DNA of 64,000 bases from Clytia hemisphaerica. Its lineage: Eukaryota; Cnidaria; Hydrozoa; Leptothecata; Clytiidae. A program made the translations under genes and the position numbers. The notes beneath the pieces were generated by a model. The model had not been told where the DNA came from, made no database searches, and saw only the letters and a program-made list of their open reading frames with translations. The DNA lies in the NCBI GenBank assembly GCA_902728285.1, contig CACVBU010001147.1, positions 969,466 through 1,033,465 on the forward strand. Reading direction: 5' to 3'. Shown here one piece after another: positions 1-11,855 of this stretch. Numbering within the stretch: the first letter of the stretch is position 1; each line of letters opens with the position of its first letter.

Positions 1-50
1 AAATACTGTAACTTTCTGTATAGAATCTCGTTTGTAATTTTGTTTTCAAG

Positions 51-1263
51 CTATTGTACGATTTGATAACCTGCTTCGTGAGCTCGCTGATACATCTGCT
101 GAACAAGGATGTGACTACATCGTTGAAAGAGTTATTGGTTGGATTTGATCTGCTGGCAGGTCACGGATTTCAGATTATCTTAGAACCGATTTACAATACA
201 CTCTTCCTACGAAACCAAGTTAGTTTCAGCGGAATTCTGAAAAATTATGGAAATGCTGACGAATCTCAAGACTTGAACTCCTTAATGACAAACTTTATGG
301 CTTTCGAACTTCAAGGTTTGCTTTACTCGACATTATGGAAGACACAAGATCAGACTTGCGACGAAAATGAAAACTTACTTCGAAATATCAAGGAAAAATA
401 TAATGATGAAAATATTAGTTCGATACTTCATCATTCGAGCTCTATTCTTTTGAGTGCCACACATTTTCATTACTTTAATTTGGAAGATCAAATGCAATCG
501 ATCAAAGAACGGAACATGGAATTAGAAATCAAGAAGCGATTGAAGGAGCATTTAGCATCAAAACAGAACGCCAAAAAGCCTGTGAAGGTCAATAGAAATA
601 AACGATTATCGGTTGAAGAAGAGGTTCGTGAATTTTTAGGAGAAATAGTGGACAATGTGGTACGTTCCTTTCCAACGGAAGAAGAGCTAAAGAAAACAGC
701 ACTCGAAGAAGAAATGAATCATGTGACGGCTGCACTTGACAAAATTCCTCAGTACTTTAAGGTAAGTTTCCTTTACATTTAAAATTTTTTAGTAGTGGGC
801 AAACTCTTAGGACCCGTGACATTTTTTATGAGACGCAACCAAGTATTTAAAGATTGCGTCGCGTGAAAGATGTCACGGTTCCTAAGGGTTTGTCCCCTAC
901 TAGTATATAATTATTCTAGAATCATTGACAAATTCGTTGTCAGTGCATTTGAAATGTCTAATTTACTTACCAACCAATATTGGTCAAATTTTGAGCTCCT
1001 GAAAAACAAGTCGACATAATTTAACAACAGTTTTAAAATTTTCAGTAAATTTGCTTTCATTTTAGGATTTCAAATTTCCAAAAGTTGCCGATTCCCTGAA
1101 CGTGATGTTGTTAATTTGCTGTCAACATGCTCACGTGAACAAAAACCTTGCTACTTTTTGTAAAGAACTTTTAAAATGGATGGACAATCAAAATATTGAA
1201 CACACATCCAAATACGTTGAGCAAATGGTCCGAAATAAAGTGTTAAAATTGTCCGAAAATTAA
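51..1263 (+). CDS. 3' end of an unrecognised helical protein (two exons, 5' partial)
   Basis: Two exons are visible. The first, 51-761, follows a pyrimidine-rich acceptor ending at 50 and stops at a GTAAGT donor. The second, 1066-1263, follows a TTTTAG acceptor and ends with TAA. The join is phase 0 and gives about 302 residues. The protein is mostly predicted helix, with leucine-rich helical stretches first, then a charged Lys/Glu segment (about residues 145-220) and a short helical C-terminal exon. I see no signal peptide, membrane segment or catalytic motif, and I do not recognise the family; a HEAT/ARM-type or other all-helical protein is possible. No start codon belongs to this piece, so the gene begins left of the window. 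It converges with the F-box gene. That it is coding is well supported by length and splice phase; identity is unknown. Confidence 0.75.
790..903. repeat. hairpin MITE in intron
   Basis: An imperfect inverted repeat with arms of about 48 bp lies inside the intron between the two exons of the first gene. The left arm starts TAGTAGTGGGCAAACTCTTA and the right arm ends with its near complement (...CCTAAGGGTTTGTCCCCTACTA). It has no coding capacity. The form fits a small foldback or MITE-type DNA element. Confidence 0.65.
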
Positions 1264-1912
1264 AGAAATTACGGCTTGGCTAGAAATGAACTTTTGATGA
1301 TGATAGATATTCTTTTGTTCATTTTTTCTACCTACCTACCTTTATTTTTCTTGAGTTTTTTAGATTTTATAATTTTTAGATTTAAACAGATAGGATATTT
1401 ATTGAGTTTTATATTATTATTGTAAGCCTTTTCAAGGAATCTATGACGAATCTAGCTATGAAGTTAAACCTGAAAACTTCGGTCCTGAAAACTTCAGCTT
1501 TGTTTCACCGATCTCTATTAATTTAGTTTTCTTTGGATAGGTTTACCATTATCGAGTTTTGTTCACACATGCAAAAAAAGATATCTTTTTAAATTCATAT
1601 TATTTTCAAATTCAAATTTCGTACTTCAAAATGTTCAAATTCCTATTTTACAATCAAACCAAAATGAATTAACGATTTTTCAGTTTACAGAAATTTTAAG
1701 ATATTACAACCACCCCTATGTCATTCACCATGAAATGGTGATTACTTGAGCCTAAACCAAATGCTATTGATAGTTCCCGCATTCCTTTGTTAAGACCCAA
1801 GGCTGACGATGCAAACTAAAAGCTAATTTAAAAGGAAATGAAATCTTCTACTCTTTGGTTGATTACAGTACTAACGGTATCCAGTTACTCGATCATTCCC
1901 AAAGTAGCCATC
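1264..1912. other. convergent intergenic stretch
   Basis: AT-rich DNA between two genes that end towards each other. It probably holds both 3' untranslated regions. I see no coding stretch, repeat or RNA gene. Confidence 0.5.
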
Positions 1913-3610
1913 TCACATGACTTGTCTCAACAACACAGCGCTATTCATTCTCTGTATACCTGATTGATAAAAGAGTTGACAATCATGAGTTTGTTGTAAA
2001 GCTGTTCTCAATCCGTAAGCTTTATAGGTTGGAATACTAATAACACGATGCAAGTAGTCATCAAAAGATCCAGAATGCATTGGAATGACACGACGTGGTC
2101 GTTTAGTGTTGATGTTTATGTTCATCGACGAAGCAATTGTGGAGATCAACTCCTCAACTTCAGCACGTTCCTTATGTGGATAACCACCGATGAAAAAATT
2201 CTCCAATTTCACCAATGCTCCAAACAAATTCTCTAAAGCTTCCTGGACCTGTCCACGATCTGTCAAATCAAACTGCACATTGTAAAGGTAAAGTGATTTC
2301 AAATTCTTCGATTCGTTTGTAACATGTTGAAGCATTTGAATAGCCGTGTACGAACAATCACCCGCTTGAAGACTAAGCTCTGAGATGCGTGGTACACTTT
2401 GTAGAAAATTGACGACATCTTCGTTTGTTTTTAGGATGGTGCCGATACGCAGATTCTTCAGATTGGGACATCGAGAACAAAGGTGTATCAACGAACTTGC
2501 TGACATGTGGAAGGTGCTTTGCAGATCCAGATATTCGATGGAGAGTTTAGATTCGATATTAACCAGATGGTTAACTACATCATTGCAGAACGACTTTCCC
2601 CAACCAACAAACGAAGCTTGTAGATGTTTCAAATAAACGAACCTTGGCAAGACAGCTTTCAAATCGTTCGTAGTAACTTTACAACAAAAAGAAATACTGA
2701 GAGATTCCAATTTACATTTGCTCCAGTTAATTCTGCTGAGATATCGTCCTTCCAATCGAGTACTGTTCACATCGATATGTCGAAGATGTGGCAACTCATC
2801 CACAGCTATGCGCAAAAATTCACCATTAATGTTCATGCAACCTTGAACGTTGATCGATTGAAGAGACGGCGAATTCTCAATGATTCCCTTTAAGAATTCT
2901 TCGCTGACACATGGGTTGTTTTGAATATGAATGATACGAAGATTTGGCATCCAAGACAATGATAAAATACTCAGCCAGTTATTAGGTAAGGTTTGCGAGA
3001 AAGCAACAGCTTCGATACATAAAAACTTTGCTGGGAAGCTGTATTCGTCAAACCAACGATCTTGTACGTTACGGACATCTAAAACTTTTAAGTGGGATGG
3101 AAATTTTTGTCGACATGACGATCGCTTGGTCACAGATCCATCTTTTGAGAAGCGACAGTTTTGTAATAAAAGTACTTCTGTCTTAGGAAACGCTCTCAAA
3201 ATTCCTCGAAAAGCTGACACTGAGATAGAGCTCCACATTAAATTCATAACACTAGCGTGATCTCTCACAGATTTCGGTAAGGAAAAGATCCATGATTTCT
3301 CTATGATTCTCTTACATGAAAAGTTTGTTGTTTTCCATAGTTGGCGATCTTCGGCAATTCGTTTCCATTTTCTGCACACTCTCCTGGAATTGAGCAAGCT
3401 CGGAAGATCAAGAAACTGAAAGATGTGGAGCAACAAACTCTCAGGAAAAGACGACAACAATTTGAAAGTAAGTTCATTATTTGACTTTGCTTCTTTCTTT
3501 GGCTTGTAAGCCCAATTACTTCCTGTGCATAATATGTTTCTTCCACGACAAAACATGCATTTGGAGTCCATATTTCCTCTTTTGTTTTGAAAGTGAAGAG
3601 AAGGCATCAT
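1913..3610 (-). CDS. F-box/LRR protein (FBXL-type SCF adaptor)
   Basis: A single uninterrupted reading frame on the minus strand ending in TGA at 1913. It stays open to 3646, but that codon is TTG. The first ATG is at 3610, giving about 565 residues. Near residues 50-95 is an F-box with the usual pattern (FPESLLLHIFQFLDL then a VCRKWKRIAEDRQLW core), which in the family binds SKP1. The rest is a run of leucine-rich repeats of about 26 residues, with phrases such as PSLQSINVQGC, CKLESLSISFCCKV and PNLKNLRIGT. F-box/LRR proteins use the repeats to choose substrates for SCF ubiquitin ligases; the substrate here cannot be told. Lack of introns contrasts with the neighbours and could mean retrocopy origin or simply an intronless gene; no frame damage is present. 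The upstream region to about 3820 is probably 5' UTR. Confidence 0.85.
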   Translation of the reverse strand: MMPSLHFQNKRGNMDSKCMFCRGRNILCTGSNWAYKPKKEAKSNNELTFKLLSSFPESLLLHIFQFLDLPSLLNSRRVCRKWKRIAEDRQLWKTTNFSCKRIIEKSWIFSLPKSVRDHASVMNLMWSSISVSAFRGILRAFPKTEVLLLQNCRFSKDGSVTKRSSCRQKFPSHLKVLDVRNVQDRWFDEYSFPAKFLCIEAVAFSQTLPNNWLSILSLSWMPNLRIIHIQNNPCVSEEFLKGIIENSPSLQSINVQGCMNINGEFLRIAVDELPHLRHIDVNSTRLEGRYLSRINWSKCKLESLSISFCCKVTTNDLKAVLPRFVYLKHLQASFVGWGKSFCNDVVNHLVNIESKLSIEYLDLQSTFHMSASSLIHLCSRCPNLKNLRIGTILKTNEDVVNFLQSVPRISELSLQAGDCSYTAIQMLQHVTNESKNLKSLYLYNVQFDLTDRGQVQEALENLFGALVKLENFFIGGYPHKERAEVEELISTIASSMNININTKRPRRVIPMHSGSFDDYLHRVISIPTYKAYGLRTALQQTHDCQLFYQSGIQRMNSAVLLRQVM

Positions 3611-4528
3611 CCTCTTTCTGCTACCGTTTTTGCAAAATGTAAACAAAACAATGCAATGACATCTTTAAAGGGACATTGAAGAAAAAACAACAACAGTGTA
3701 ACGTCTTCTTTTCGAGAGTGGAAAAAAATGTAAATAAACACTACAATGTCATCTTCTGTTTCAGCGCTTTGTTCTATGTGCGCGCGAAAAGATTGGGTGT
3801 GGCGTCGGGGGATAGACAGCAAGGATATGGGAGGTCTGAATTATAAAGTGAAACTTCATAAATTTTGCGTCATTTTTACATACAAGAAACGGGTCAAAAT
3901 GTTTTATTGATTAACATTTCTCGAAATGTAGCGGAAGATATATACAATTCAGCGTTTGAAAAAGGGGTTACTTAATTTCTGTTACCTACGTATGCTGTCT
4001 TTAAACTCAGAAAAATGTTCCATATTTATTGAAAATATTTCCAATAATAGGAGTATGACATAGCGAAAGACAGTGATTATCTCTATGTCAACTCAATTTA
4101 GCTTAGCAGGTGCACCTCAGCAGATGATTTACTTACAATCTATATCTGTCACAAAATTAAATTGTGAGAGCATTACATTTAATTACTGACCCATCAATAA
4201 CGATTTCCTTTTATGTGGGCTATCTGCAACTAGAGTAAATTTGTGTTCAGTGAAAGCTGTTTTCAAGGTTTCCTCTTGCCGTTTATTTCTTATGTAAGGT
4301 GTCATTAGAATTTTGTTTTTTTACAAAAAAATAGCTAGAAAATTAATTATACACCATTATACAATAAATAATTTGACTGGTAAATTTAATTACACGTGTT
4401 TCTTTTAATAAACGAAAACGAAATTTATGCACCTAAGATATTTATAATTTACATAAAACAATCTTATCATTTTTCCAGAAAAATACAATTTACAGTAGAT
4501 ATTTATATCATCGTCACATCTTTTTGAT
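3611..4528. other. intergenic, UTRs of flanking minus-strand genes
   Basis: Between the F-box start and the ankyrin gene stop. It likely contains the F-box 5' UTR and promoter and the ankyrin gene 3' UTR. Nothing else is recognised. Confidence 0.4.
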
Positions 4529-6126
4529 TCAAATCATGTTATAGTGGTCCGTTTGTGATATTGAACTTAACTTCCTTTTGATGAGCTGGTCCGTCAAACT
4601 GTCCATGTCGGACTCGTCGTCAAAAACACCAGAGTCACGTGACGTTGAGACTCGCTTACCCTCTTGTTTATAAAATCGAGTCAAGCTCGGCGAATTCTGT
4701 TCCGAACTTTCGGAAGAACTCTCAGATCTACGAGTATTGGGTGATGTTTTTTGTATGGGCGCTGAGTTATGCCGAACTAGATAAGTTGTATCTGTGTTGA
4801 CGGGCTGTCCGGGAATTTGTAATAAACTTCGTCCGGTGATTGGTAAAATATTCGAATGATGTTCCTCTATTTCTCTCGCTTCATATGACGTAGTAAAAGC
4901 ACTTGTCGAACGTGAAATGACCATATCGTTCGTTTCGAATATAAGAGTGTTCCGTTTACTGCTTTGTTCCACAGCTTGTTGTCCGGCAACTCGTTCTAAT
5001 TCTCGTCGTAAATTCAATTCATTAGCGTATCTGTTTATGGTTTTGAGAATGTCACTATCCATGGTGAGGTCGGAAGCGACGCACCCCATTTCGTCCTTCG
5101 CAAGAGGATCTGCTGCACATTGACTCAACAAGTATTCCACTACTTCTAGTTTGCCTCCTGGAAAAGAAAATTTTAATGGGTTAGTTGGTTCTAATGTTTT
5201 ATAGCTAGGAAATTGGTCTTTTTTATGGACCACCAGTCGGTATGCTACCGGCACTCTATTTGTCAACAGCGAAAGATCTGTTTTGACAAGTATGACCTGT
5301 CTTGAAAGGTCAAATGTATTCACACGTGACTCTTTGGGAAAATTGATACAATTCTCGACATTTTTTCTGTTTGATTTCTTCTCAAATTAAAACCCTTTAA
5401 GAGTGCGTGGGCTTGTTAATCAAAATTGTCAAGATATTTTTCTTTCGAAGCTTATTTCTTAATCACTGTATCTCATCACTGTATCTCATTCCGCTACATC
5501 AGAGAACAGAAAAACGGACAGTTTGTTAAAACTGATTAGTGCACAAATACAGTGATTCTGATACTTTTTGTGCTTAGTCAATGAACAAAAACCCGTGTTA
5601 GCACGTCCCCTGTTTCTCACGAATTTCAGTAATAATTGCCCCTAAGTAAAAGCTTCCTTACAAAGACATTTACGAGAAACTCGATAACCTTATCTTTTAT
5701 TCTCCAAATTTAAACAAACTGAAAAAGGTCAGAAAGGGTAAATCGACAAGGTCAAGATTTTTGTCCTTGAAGAGAATGTTTTGTGTTGGTCACGAGATGA
5801 AAATCATGTATGAGCAAACACATGTATGAGCAAACACAGTGTTTCAGGAATAGTTTCTTACCTAGAGTAGCTGCATGCAAAGGCGTCCAACCGACTGAAC
5901 TTTGAAGGTTTACACTTGCTCCATTCTTCAAAAATTCTTCCAAACATCTGACTTGTCCTTCAAAACAAGCGATATGAATCAATGTCAACCCTTCGTCATT
6001 CTTTAGATCGAAAAGCTCGTCCTTCCGATGTTCCCAGCGTAAAACATGTGCGATGCTTGTGTAGTCATCACAATGTATAAGTTGTTGTAGTCTTTGAAAT
6101 AAATATTCTCTTCTCGTCTGCTGCAT
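4529..6126 (-). CDS. ankyrin-repeat protein, PPP1R12/PPP1R16-like repeats
   Basis: Two exons, 6126-5862 (starts ATG, ends at a GTAAG donor) and 5157-4529 (follows TTTTCCAG, ends TGA), joined so that ...ATLG continues as GKLEVVEYLL. The product is about 298 residues. After a short basic and Gln-rich start there are two to three ankyrin repeats (about residues 45-125; EGLTLIHIACFEGQVRCLEE, GWTPLHAATLGGKLEVVEYL) resembling the repeats of myosin-phosphatase targeting subunits. A short helical region with an RRELERVAGQ motif and a long Ser-rich, probably disordered tail (SESSSESSEQNSPS, DSGVFDDESDMDS) follow. I see no clear RVxF phosphatase-docking motif, so a role in PP1 targeting is only a suggestion. 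Gene structure is well supported; exact orthology is not. Confidence 0.8.
5805..5836. repeat. 16-bp tandem duplication in intron
   Basis: The unit CATGTATGAGCAAACA occurs twice back to back in the intron of the ankyrin gene. It is short and exact, probably replication slippage. Confidence 0.7.
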
Positions 6127-6865
6127 GTTGACCTCCTATTTTTCTGTTTTAACTTAAAATTCTGAAATGAAAAAAAAGTCAATGGTCAGTTAGTTTTGTA
6201 CATGTAAATTTTCACATACGAGTGTTCATTCATCTTTTAATACAAGCACTCACACTACACTTCCCTCATGAAAAATAATATCAAAACAGCAACAAAAACC
6301 TTCCCTCAAACACTCAAAGTCACTGCTTCCGTCCTTTCGTTTACATCTGTGTATTTTATGGTCAAATTTACTATACCAAGTCAACATAAGTGTACAAAAA
6401 ACAACTTTGACAAAGTAAGTTTTAAGACCCACTTAGCTTTGTTTTCTTACACTGTACAAACAATATTTTGATAGTATTGACGCTGTCCTTAAGTCAAAAT
6501 ATCTTCTCATAAATGTCTTAATTCAAACATTATATCATACCATAGCCGTAATGTTTTGTACTAAAGGCGATTTAGATGTATTCGATTAATCCTCCCCTTT
6601 TCTTGTATAAATGCAATGATAATAAATTTCATTGATTGCATCACAGCGAGGTTTTACTGAGAGGTTTAATAAACGAAAGCTGATTTCAGCTAAACGTTTC
6701 CTGTAGTTTCACTGTGTCTCTACTACCCCTGACTCTCACATGTCCTCTTTCACTCCTAAAAAATATGGAATCCAAATCAAAAGTCATTTAATCAAACAGA
6801 ATAACAGTAATTATCAGAAGAATGTTAATGACCATCTTCAAAACAAAACATAATGAGGTAATTGC

Positions 6866-6984
6866 TTAAATATCGAAAAAACCTTTCGTTTCTCGATCGC
6901 AGAAGATACGTTTCTTTTTACCACGCTGCCACAAACGGTTCTTCGGACTGAAGGCTCCTTTATTTGCGCCTTTCACCTCAATGT
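6866..6984 (-). other. possible terminal exon, unrecognised
   Basis: On the minus strand a pyrimidine tract ending TTTTTAG is followed by about 38 open codons rich in Lys, Arg and aromatic residues (phrases SPKNRLWQRGKKKR and IFCDRETKG) and a TAA. Composition looks more protein-like than the surroundings. No partner exon joins it in frame, so it may be chance or part of a decayed gene. Confidence 0.2.
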
Positions 6985-8173
6985 CTAAAAATCACTAGAC
7001 TAGAAATCACCATTTTTTGTGAGACATAATAAATTAGTTCATCGTTAGTCTTTATCTCTCATTCTCTTCTAGAGCTCATCCCCTCTAATGAGACTTATGT
7101 AAAAGAGAAAGTTTTTGATAGCTTATAAGAAGGGTATTACTTTGTTTGATCAGCCATCAGTCATCATCAAGTCTTTTCATCTTATCTCAGATCCTTTTAA
7201 GACCCTTCTTCCGGCGTTTAGGACACCTTCAAATAAACGACCAAAGGATGACAAGAACCCAGTTCACCACCATTGGGCCGATATCCGCTTATTTGTACCC
7301 TTTTTCTAAAAAAAAATGAAACTTTGGTTGTCTAGGTTCTCTCTCCGTCACAAACTTCAACAACACAAGAACGAAGACGTTTCTTCACATTTTTCGATTT
7401 CAAAGGAAATCGTTGACTCCAGATAATTGCTTCCTCTCCACTCCATCAATTTCATAAACCCACTCTTTTATGACTTTCGAATTCTGCTGATCTAAGCCTT
7501 TGATGCCAAAATTTTCCCTTACTTACTACAACATAAGTAAACAAGTTGTTAATAGCCTATAGCCCTGTCCATATTGCTAAGTGAGCCCCTGCAGGTGGTT
7601 GCTGGTATCTAGGTATCATTCACAGGCTTTTTATGAGAATGTAAAACCTTTTTCCACATTCAATATATTGGTTGACGTCAAAAGGAACTCTTTTGTACAT
7701 TATGCACATGTGAATGCTTTGGCATCGTACTGAAGCACCCTCGGATTTGAAAAAAGCTATCAATCCTTCTGTTTCCAGATATTTCTAAATCAATCAATAA
7801 AACATACCTGCAGAGCTGAAATGACTTAATTTAGACTGAATTATCTTCTAAATTTGTTACACTAAAAGACAATCCATTCGTTTTCTAGTCGCTGCCAGGG
7901 CATCGCCTCTCTCTGTAATAGTGCAAAAGGACCAGGAAACAACCATTGCAAAAATGAACATTAGACATACTCTCTAATAATTGATGAGGATTAGTGAAGG
8001 TTTATCAACAGGAAAAGTGACCTTATTCAAAGAGGAAATCCTTGCGTATTAATGATAAGATTCGATAATCACATTAAAGATTCCATGGAGATACTCTATC
8101 ATCAAAATGAAAAATGTAGTCTCCAGTTTCCATAACTCTCAATGAAGTGCTCCTTGACTGAACTGGGACTAAA

Positions 8174-8476
8174 ACATCCCCTTCTCACAGACCCACTGGG
8201 AACCCTTCCCACTGGAAAAATTGGCCGAAATATCGTCCCCAATGGAAAACTATACTCTAATTTTTGTCCCCGCTCAAAATAATCAGATAAGCCAATCCTC
8301 ACTGCAAATTCTCGTGCTATTGTTTCCATCCCCACTGAATTTTCTGGCCCGAAAACAATGGAATTCAAATCCCCAGTCAAAAGACAACATGGGAATATCG
8401 ATCCCCATCGAGTTTTGGTCCGTTGTTTTTACCCACTGGCTGATAAAATCCCACCGGGTCTGTGAGAAGGGGGTGT
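8174..8476. mobile_element. MITE with ACAYCCCCTTCTCACAGACCC ends
   Basis: The ends are inverted copies of about 28 bp, beginning acatccccttctcacagacc on the left and the complement of ...tctgtgagaagggggtgt on the right. The interior has several CCCACTGG-like phrases and no coding capacity. Flanks share ACTAA, a possible short target duplication. A related copy lies at 14157-14356, a shorter derivative at about 13544-13627, and one end at about 37717. Confidence 0.65.
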
Positions 8477-9309
8477 ACTAACCTACAAGAACCTATTCGT
8501 ACTTTAAATCCAAGAGATAATTTGCTGAATTCGAATCAGTTATGAACTGACCGTAGACTGTAACTCGATAACCTTTCGATAACTTTTCTATTAACACTTT
8601 GACACTACGTGACCTTTATAATTGATTGCTTTCATAATGCAACGACAATCAAAGTGATCTTCCTTTTGCAATATCCTTTACTCAAAACCTTTCACCACAT
8701 TCCTTGTAGCGTGTGAAAGTATCTTCTACTATTGACAGGAATCTATCTTTCCTATCTTTCATCCGTATAAACAACATCGCAACACTTCAATTACGTTAAA
8801 AGATCTTTTCTCGTTCACCACACAAACTACCATAAATAGAAGAAATTATGGTTTAACTTTATAAATACAGTCTTCACGACTTCTTCATGATAGGGAGAGG
8901 ATACTCGGCGGATACTTTTCAACCCTTGTCACAAAATTTCGTGGAAAGGGATTGGGTTAGAGTCAACCAGTGTCGAATGACCACATGCTTTGTTCCGTTG
9001 CATGGGCTTTTCCAGAAATGTATTAGGATATTGATATCCGCGAGTGTATACACATAACCCGGGACTAATCAAAAAGGCAGGTGGTTTTCAAAATACATAG
9101 TATTTTCTTATTTTGTAGAAATCCAGAGGATCATTGGTCAAAAGCTTTTGGATAATCAAGGGTAAAGTAGTTTTAAAAAGAAAATAAAAAATAACGAAAA
9201 ACTGAACATGTAAACTTTTAACCATTCTCGAGAATGAAGCAAGCCTAACTGTGTAAGCAAGATTTAATGCTAAATCTATCAAATTACCCATTTTAACTTC
9301 AGTTACTTT

Positions 9310-9428
9310 GGACCCGGCGGAAGCAGGAAAAATGGGGAGACTTCAGCCGCTTTTCTCAAATTCCTATCGAATTTTATCTCAATTTGAGTCTTAAGCCTCC
9401 CCAATTTAACGGTTGTTCCGCCGGGCCT
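9310..9428. repeat. hairpin element with GGCCCGGCGGAA-type ends
   Basis: An inverted repeat of about 119 bp. The left end reads ggacccggcggaag and the right end ttccgccgggccta, with a second matched block (ggggagact / agcctcccc) further in. It is non-coding and MITE-like. Confidence 0.55.
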
Positions 9429-9454
9429 ATGGTCTCTTTCTTATCAAGAGACCC

Positions 9455-9821
9455 TACACGTTTCTTTTTATTAGAACACTTAAAATTTGGCTGAGCCTGG
9501 ACGTGCTTATTCTTTTGGCAGTTTTCAGCCTAAAATGTTCTTAAATGGGTTCTTAATTTTTTAGACTACTCTAAATCGACAATATCATGCAAAATAAAGA
9601 GCAATTAAAATTGGTAAAATTTGGACAATATTTGACTCTCGATTTTAGAAAATCCATCTCTAAGTTTGGTTAAAACTGCTTGAAAAGAGAAAAAATTGTA
9701 GTTTCTTGTCACTTTTTTCCAAACTGAGGCTGGGCATGTTCTTACAAGTTTCTTAATTTTTCGACGAATTTCAGCCTCAATGTTTTTATAAACTGGGTTC
9801 TAATAAAAAATAAAACGTGTA
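9455..9821. mobile_element. MITE with TACACGTTT ends, copy 1
   Basis: The terminal inverted repeats begin TACACGTTTCTTTTTATTAG and end with the matching ...CTAATAAAAAATAAAACGTGTA. The interior repeats phrases such as gttcttaa and cagcct. The same ends flank 12857-13095, so this is a family. Confidence 0.65.
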
Positions 9822-11180
9822 CTATCTAGAAAAGCATCTTACATCACCTCCTCGTCACCTGCACTGGCCAAGTACTAAAAAAACTGCAACAAAACTTGCT
9901 TCTCTCCTCTCAAACTAAGCGAATCCAAACACTTTCTCCTTCTCACTGTTTCACCGGCTATCACAAACAACCATCGACATCAATTATTTCAATCTTTTCA
10001 TAATTCAAGTAACAAATTGCAGTAATTACGATAAGAATAACGACCAATTAAGAATTTCCATTGACAAGATAACGATGGTGCTCCTTTGTTTTTCAGCTTC
10101 ACAAATTTGTACTTTTTATTTCCTTTATTTCAAACATCATTTTCTTAAAGTATACTTCTTGTCTTCTTCGACCATATTTCGATTTCTCATGTACCAAGTC
10201 CGAACAAAATTCAACAAATTTAGCAATCTCTTCTCTCAATAAAAGCGATGCTTAGCAACTGAATGAAGACTTTTATGTTCATGCAAATTGCTCTTACAAA
10301 TATCTTCTCAAACATAGAATTTGAATGTCTCCAACACTTAAAGTATAAACGTCCTCCGAAATGACGCACAATTTTTCTAACTCAGTCAAACAAATCAACC
10401 TTTTTCTACCATATAACGACTCAATGTAGGTGTTCTAATATATTTGTTTTACTTTCAAGAAAACGAGTCGAATTTCATGTTTATATCTTCATGAAAGCCT
10501 GTATTTGTTTAACGGTACTAGTAAGAAAGTAAGAAGATCCTGAATTCTTTTTTTCATCGTCATTTCTATAAAGAAAGGTCGTACTATCCAACTATCATAT
10601 TATGTTTTTGTAGCAATATTTTTGTCACACGAATCTCATGCTTGCTATATTCTATTTTTATTAGAAACACTGTATTTACACTTCCCACTCGTTCGAAAAT
10701 CGCTTCTTTCACCAACAGAAAATTTTTTCATTTCCTTGATGTTTTTGATATTTTCCTCTTCCATTTAGCTTCCTTTATTGAAAATTCAGTATATGGAGAC
10801 AAGAAACAGAATAACAGAGACAATCTGCAGTGGGTGGTATCTATCTATCACCAACTATATTTGCTAATATTTACTTTTTGCTTTTAATATCCGATTTCTC
10901 TACCTCTCCGACTCTTAACCATCCCGAGTTTGGTCATTTCCATTGATTGTAAATCCTAACCTTACATCCCTGTCTCGTTGCACCGGTAAGCATCAATGAA
11001 AACCGCGAAGAAGAAATGCGTTAAAACAACCGGTATTGAAGTAGGCTGTAGGCATCCGTCTTATATGTTTTGATATAACAAAACTTTAACGGTAACGGAT
11101 TCGTGCTCCTATACTACCTGGGGTTTTGTAGAGGTCTGCGATTCAGACTAGAGGATGCCTAGATGCCATCACACCTTTTC

Positions 11181-11855
11181 TTAACCTTTCCAGCGCGCAA
11201 CATTTTTATATCTTCAGCCCGTCTGCGCGCAACGTTTTTTGATGAAAATGCAATTTTCACGATAACCGTTATAACTTTTTAAAAAATTAACTTCAGAAAA
11301 AAACCCTTATATTTTTGGAAAGCCCTACCTTTCCCCTTTCTAAATATGTTTAACTGAGTACTTCAAACAATTTTGGACAGAAATTATGAAGCCAGACAAA
11401 AGGTATATGAAAAAACAATGTGGTGCAAAACTTCAAAAAATTATAGAGAACTGAAAAATTGATAAAAACACTTACTTTTTTCTTTAGAAGGTTTCTTTAT
11501 AGTTAGGTAATACAATTCCATACTTTTGAAAAGCCAAATAAAACTCTAAAACACTTTTATAAACCCTTACTTTTATAGCTAACTTTCTGCCTCCTCCAGT
11601 TTCACAAAATCACGCAACACAGCTTGGTCTACCATTTCTATTTTTGAAAAATGTTGCGTCATACCAAAACAAACCCCAATTGTTTCTTATCGGAAATTTC
11701 ACGCTGATTCCGATTTTTTAATCGGTTTTACCTTACCTCTGACGGTTGGGGCGTAATCCGACCAAATATAAAGGTCACCTTAAAAACGTATCAGATACGT
11801 CTTTCGGAACGTATGGCGAACGTATCAGATACGTCTTTCGGGGCGGAAAGGTTAA
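11181..11855. mobile_element. piggyBac-like non-autonomous element (TTAA ends)
   Basis: The left end reads TTAACCTTTCCAGCG and the right end GGCGGAAAGGTTAA, so inverted termini of about 12 bp sit directly inside TTAA on both sides. TTAA target duplication with a CC-initial terminus is the hallmark of piggyBac elements. Both ends carry subterminal direct repeats: GCGCGCAAC twice on the left and a 15-bp palindrome, ACGTATCAGATACGT, twice on the right (11786-11800 and 11820-11834). There is no transposase, so it would need one supplied elsewhere. Confidence 0.6.
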
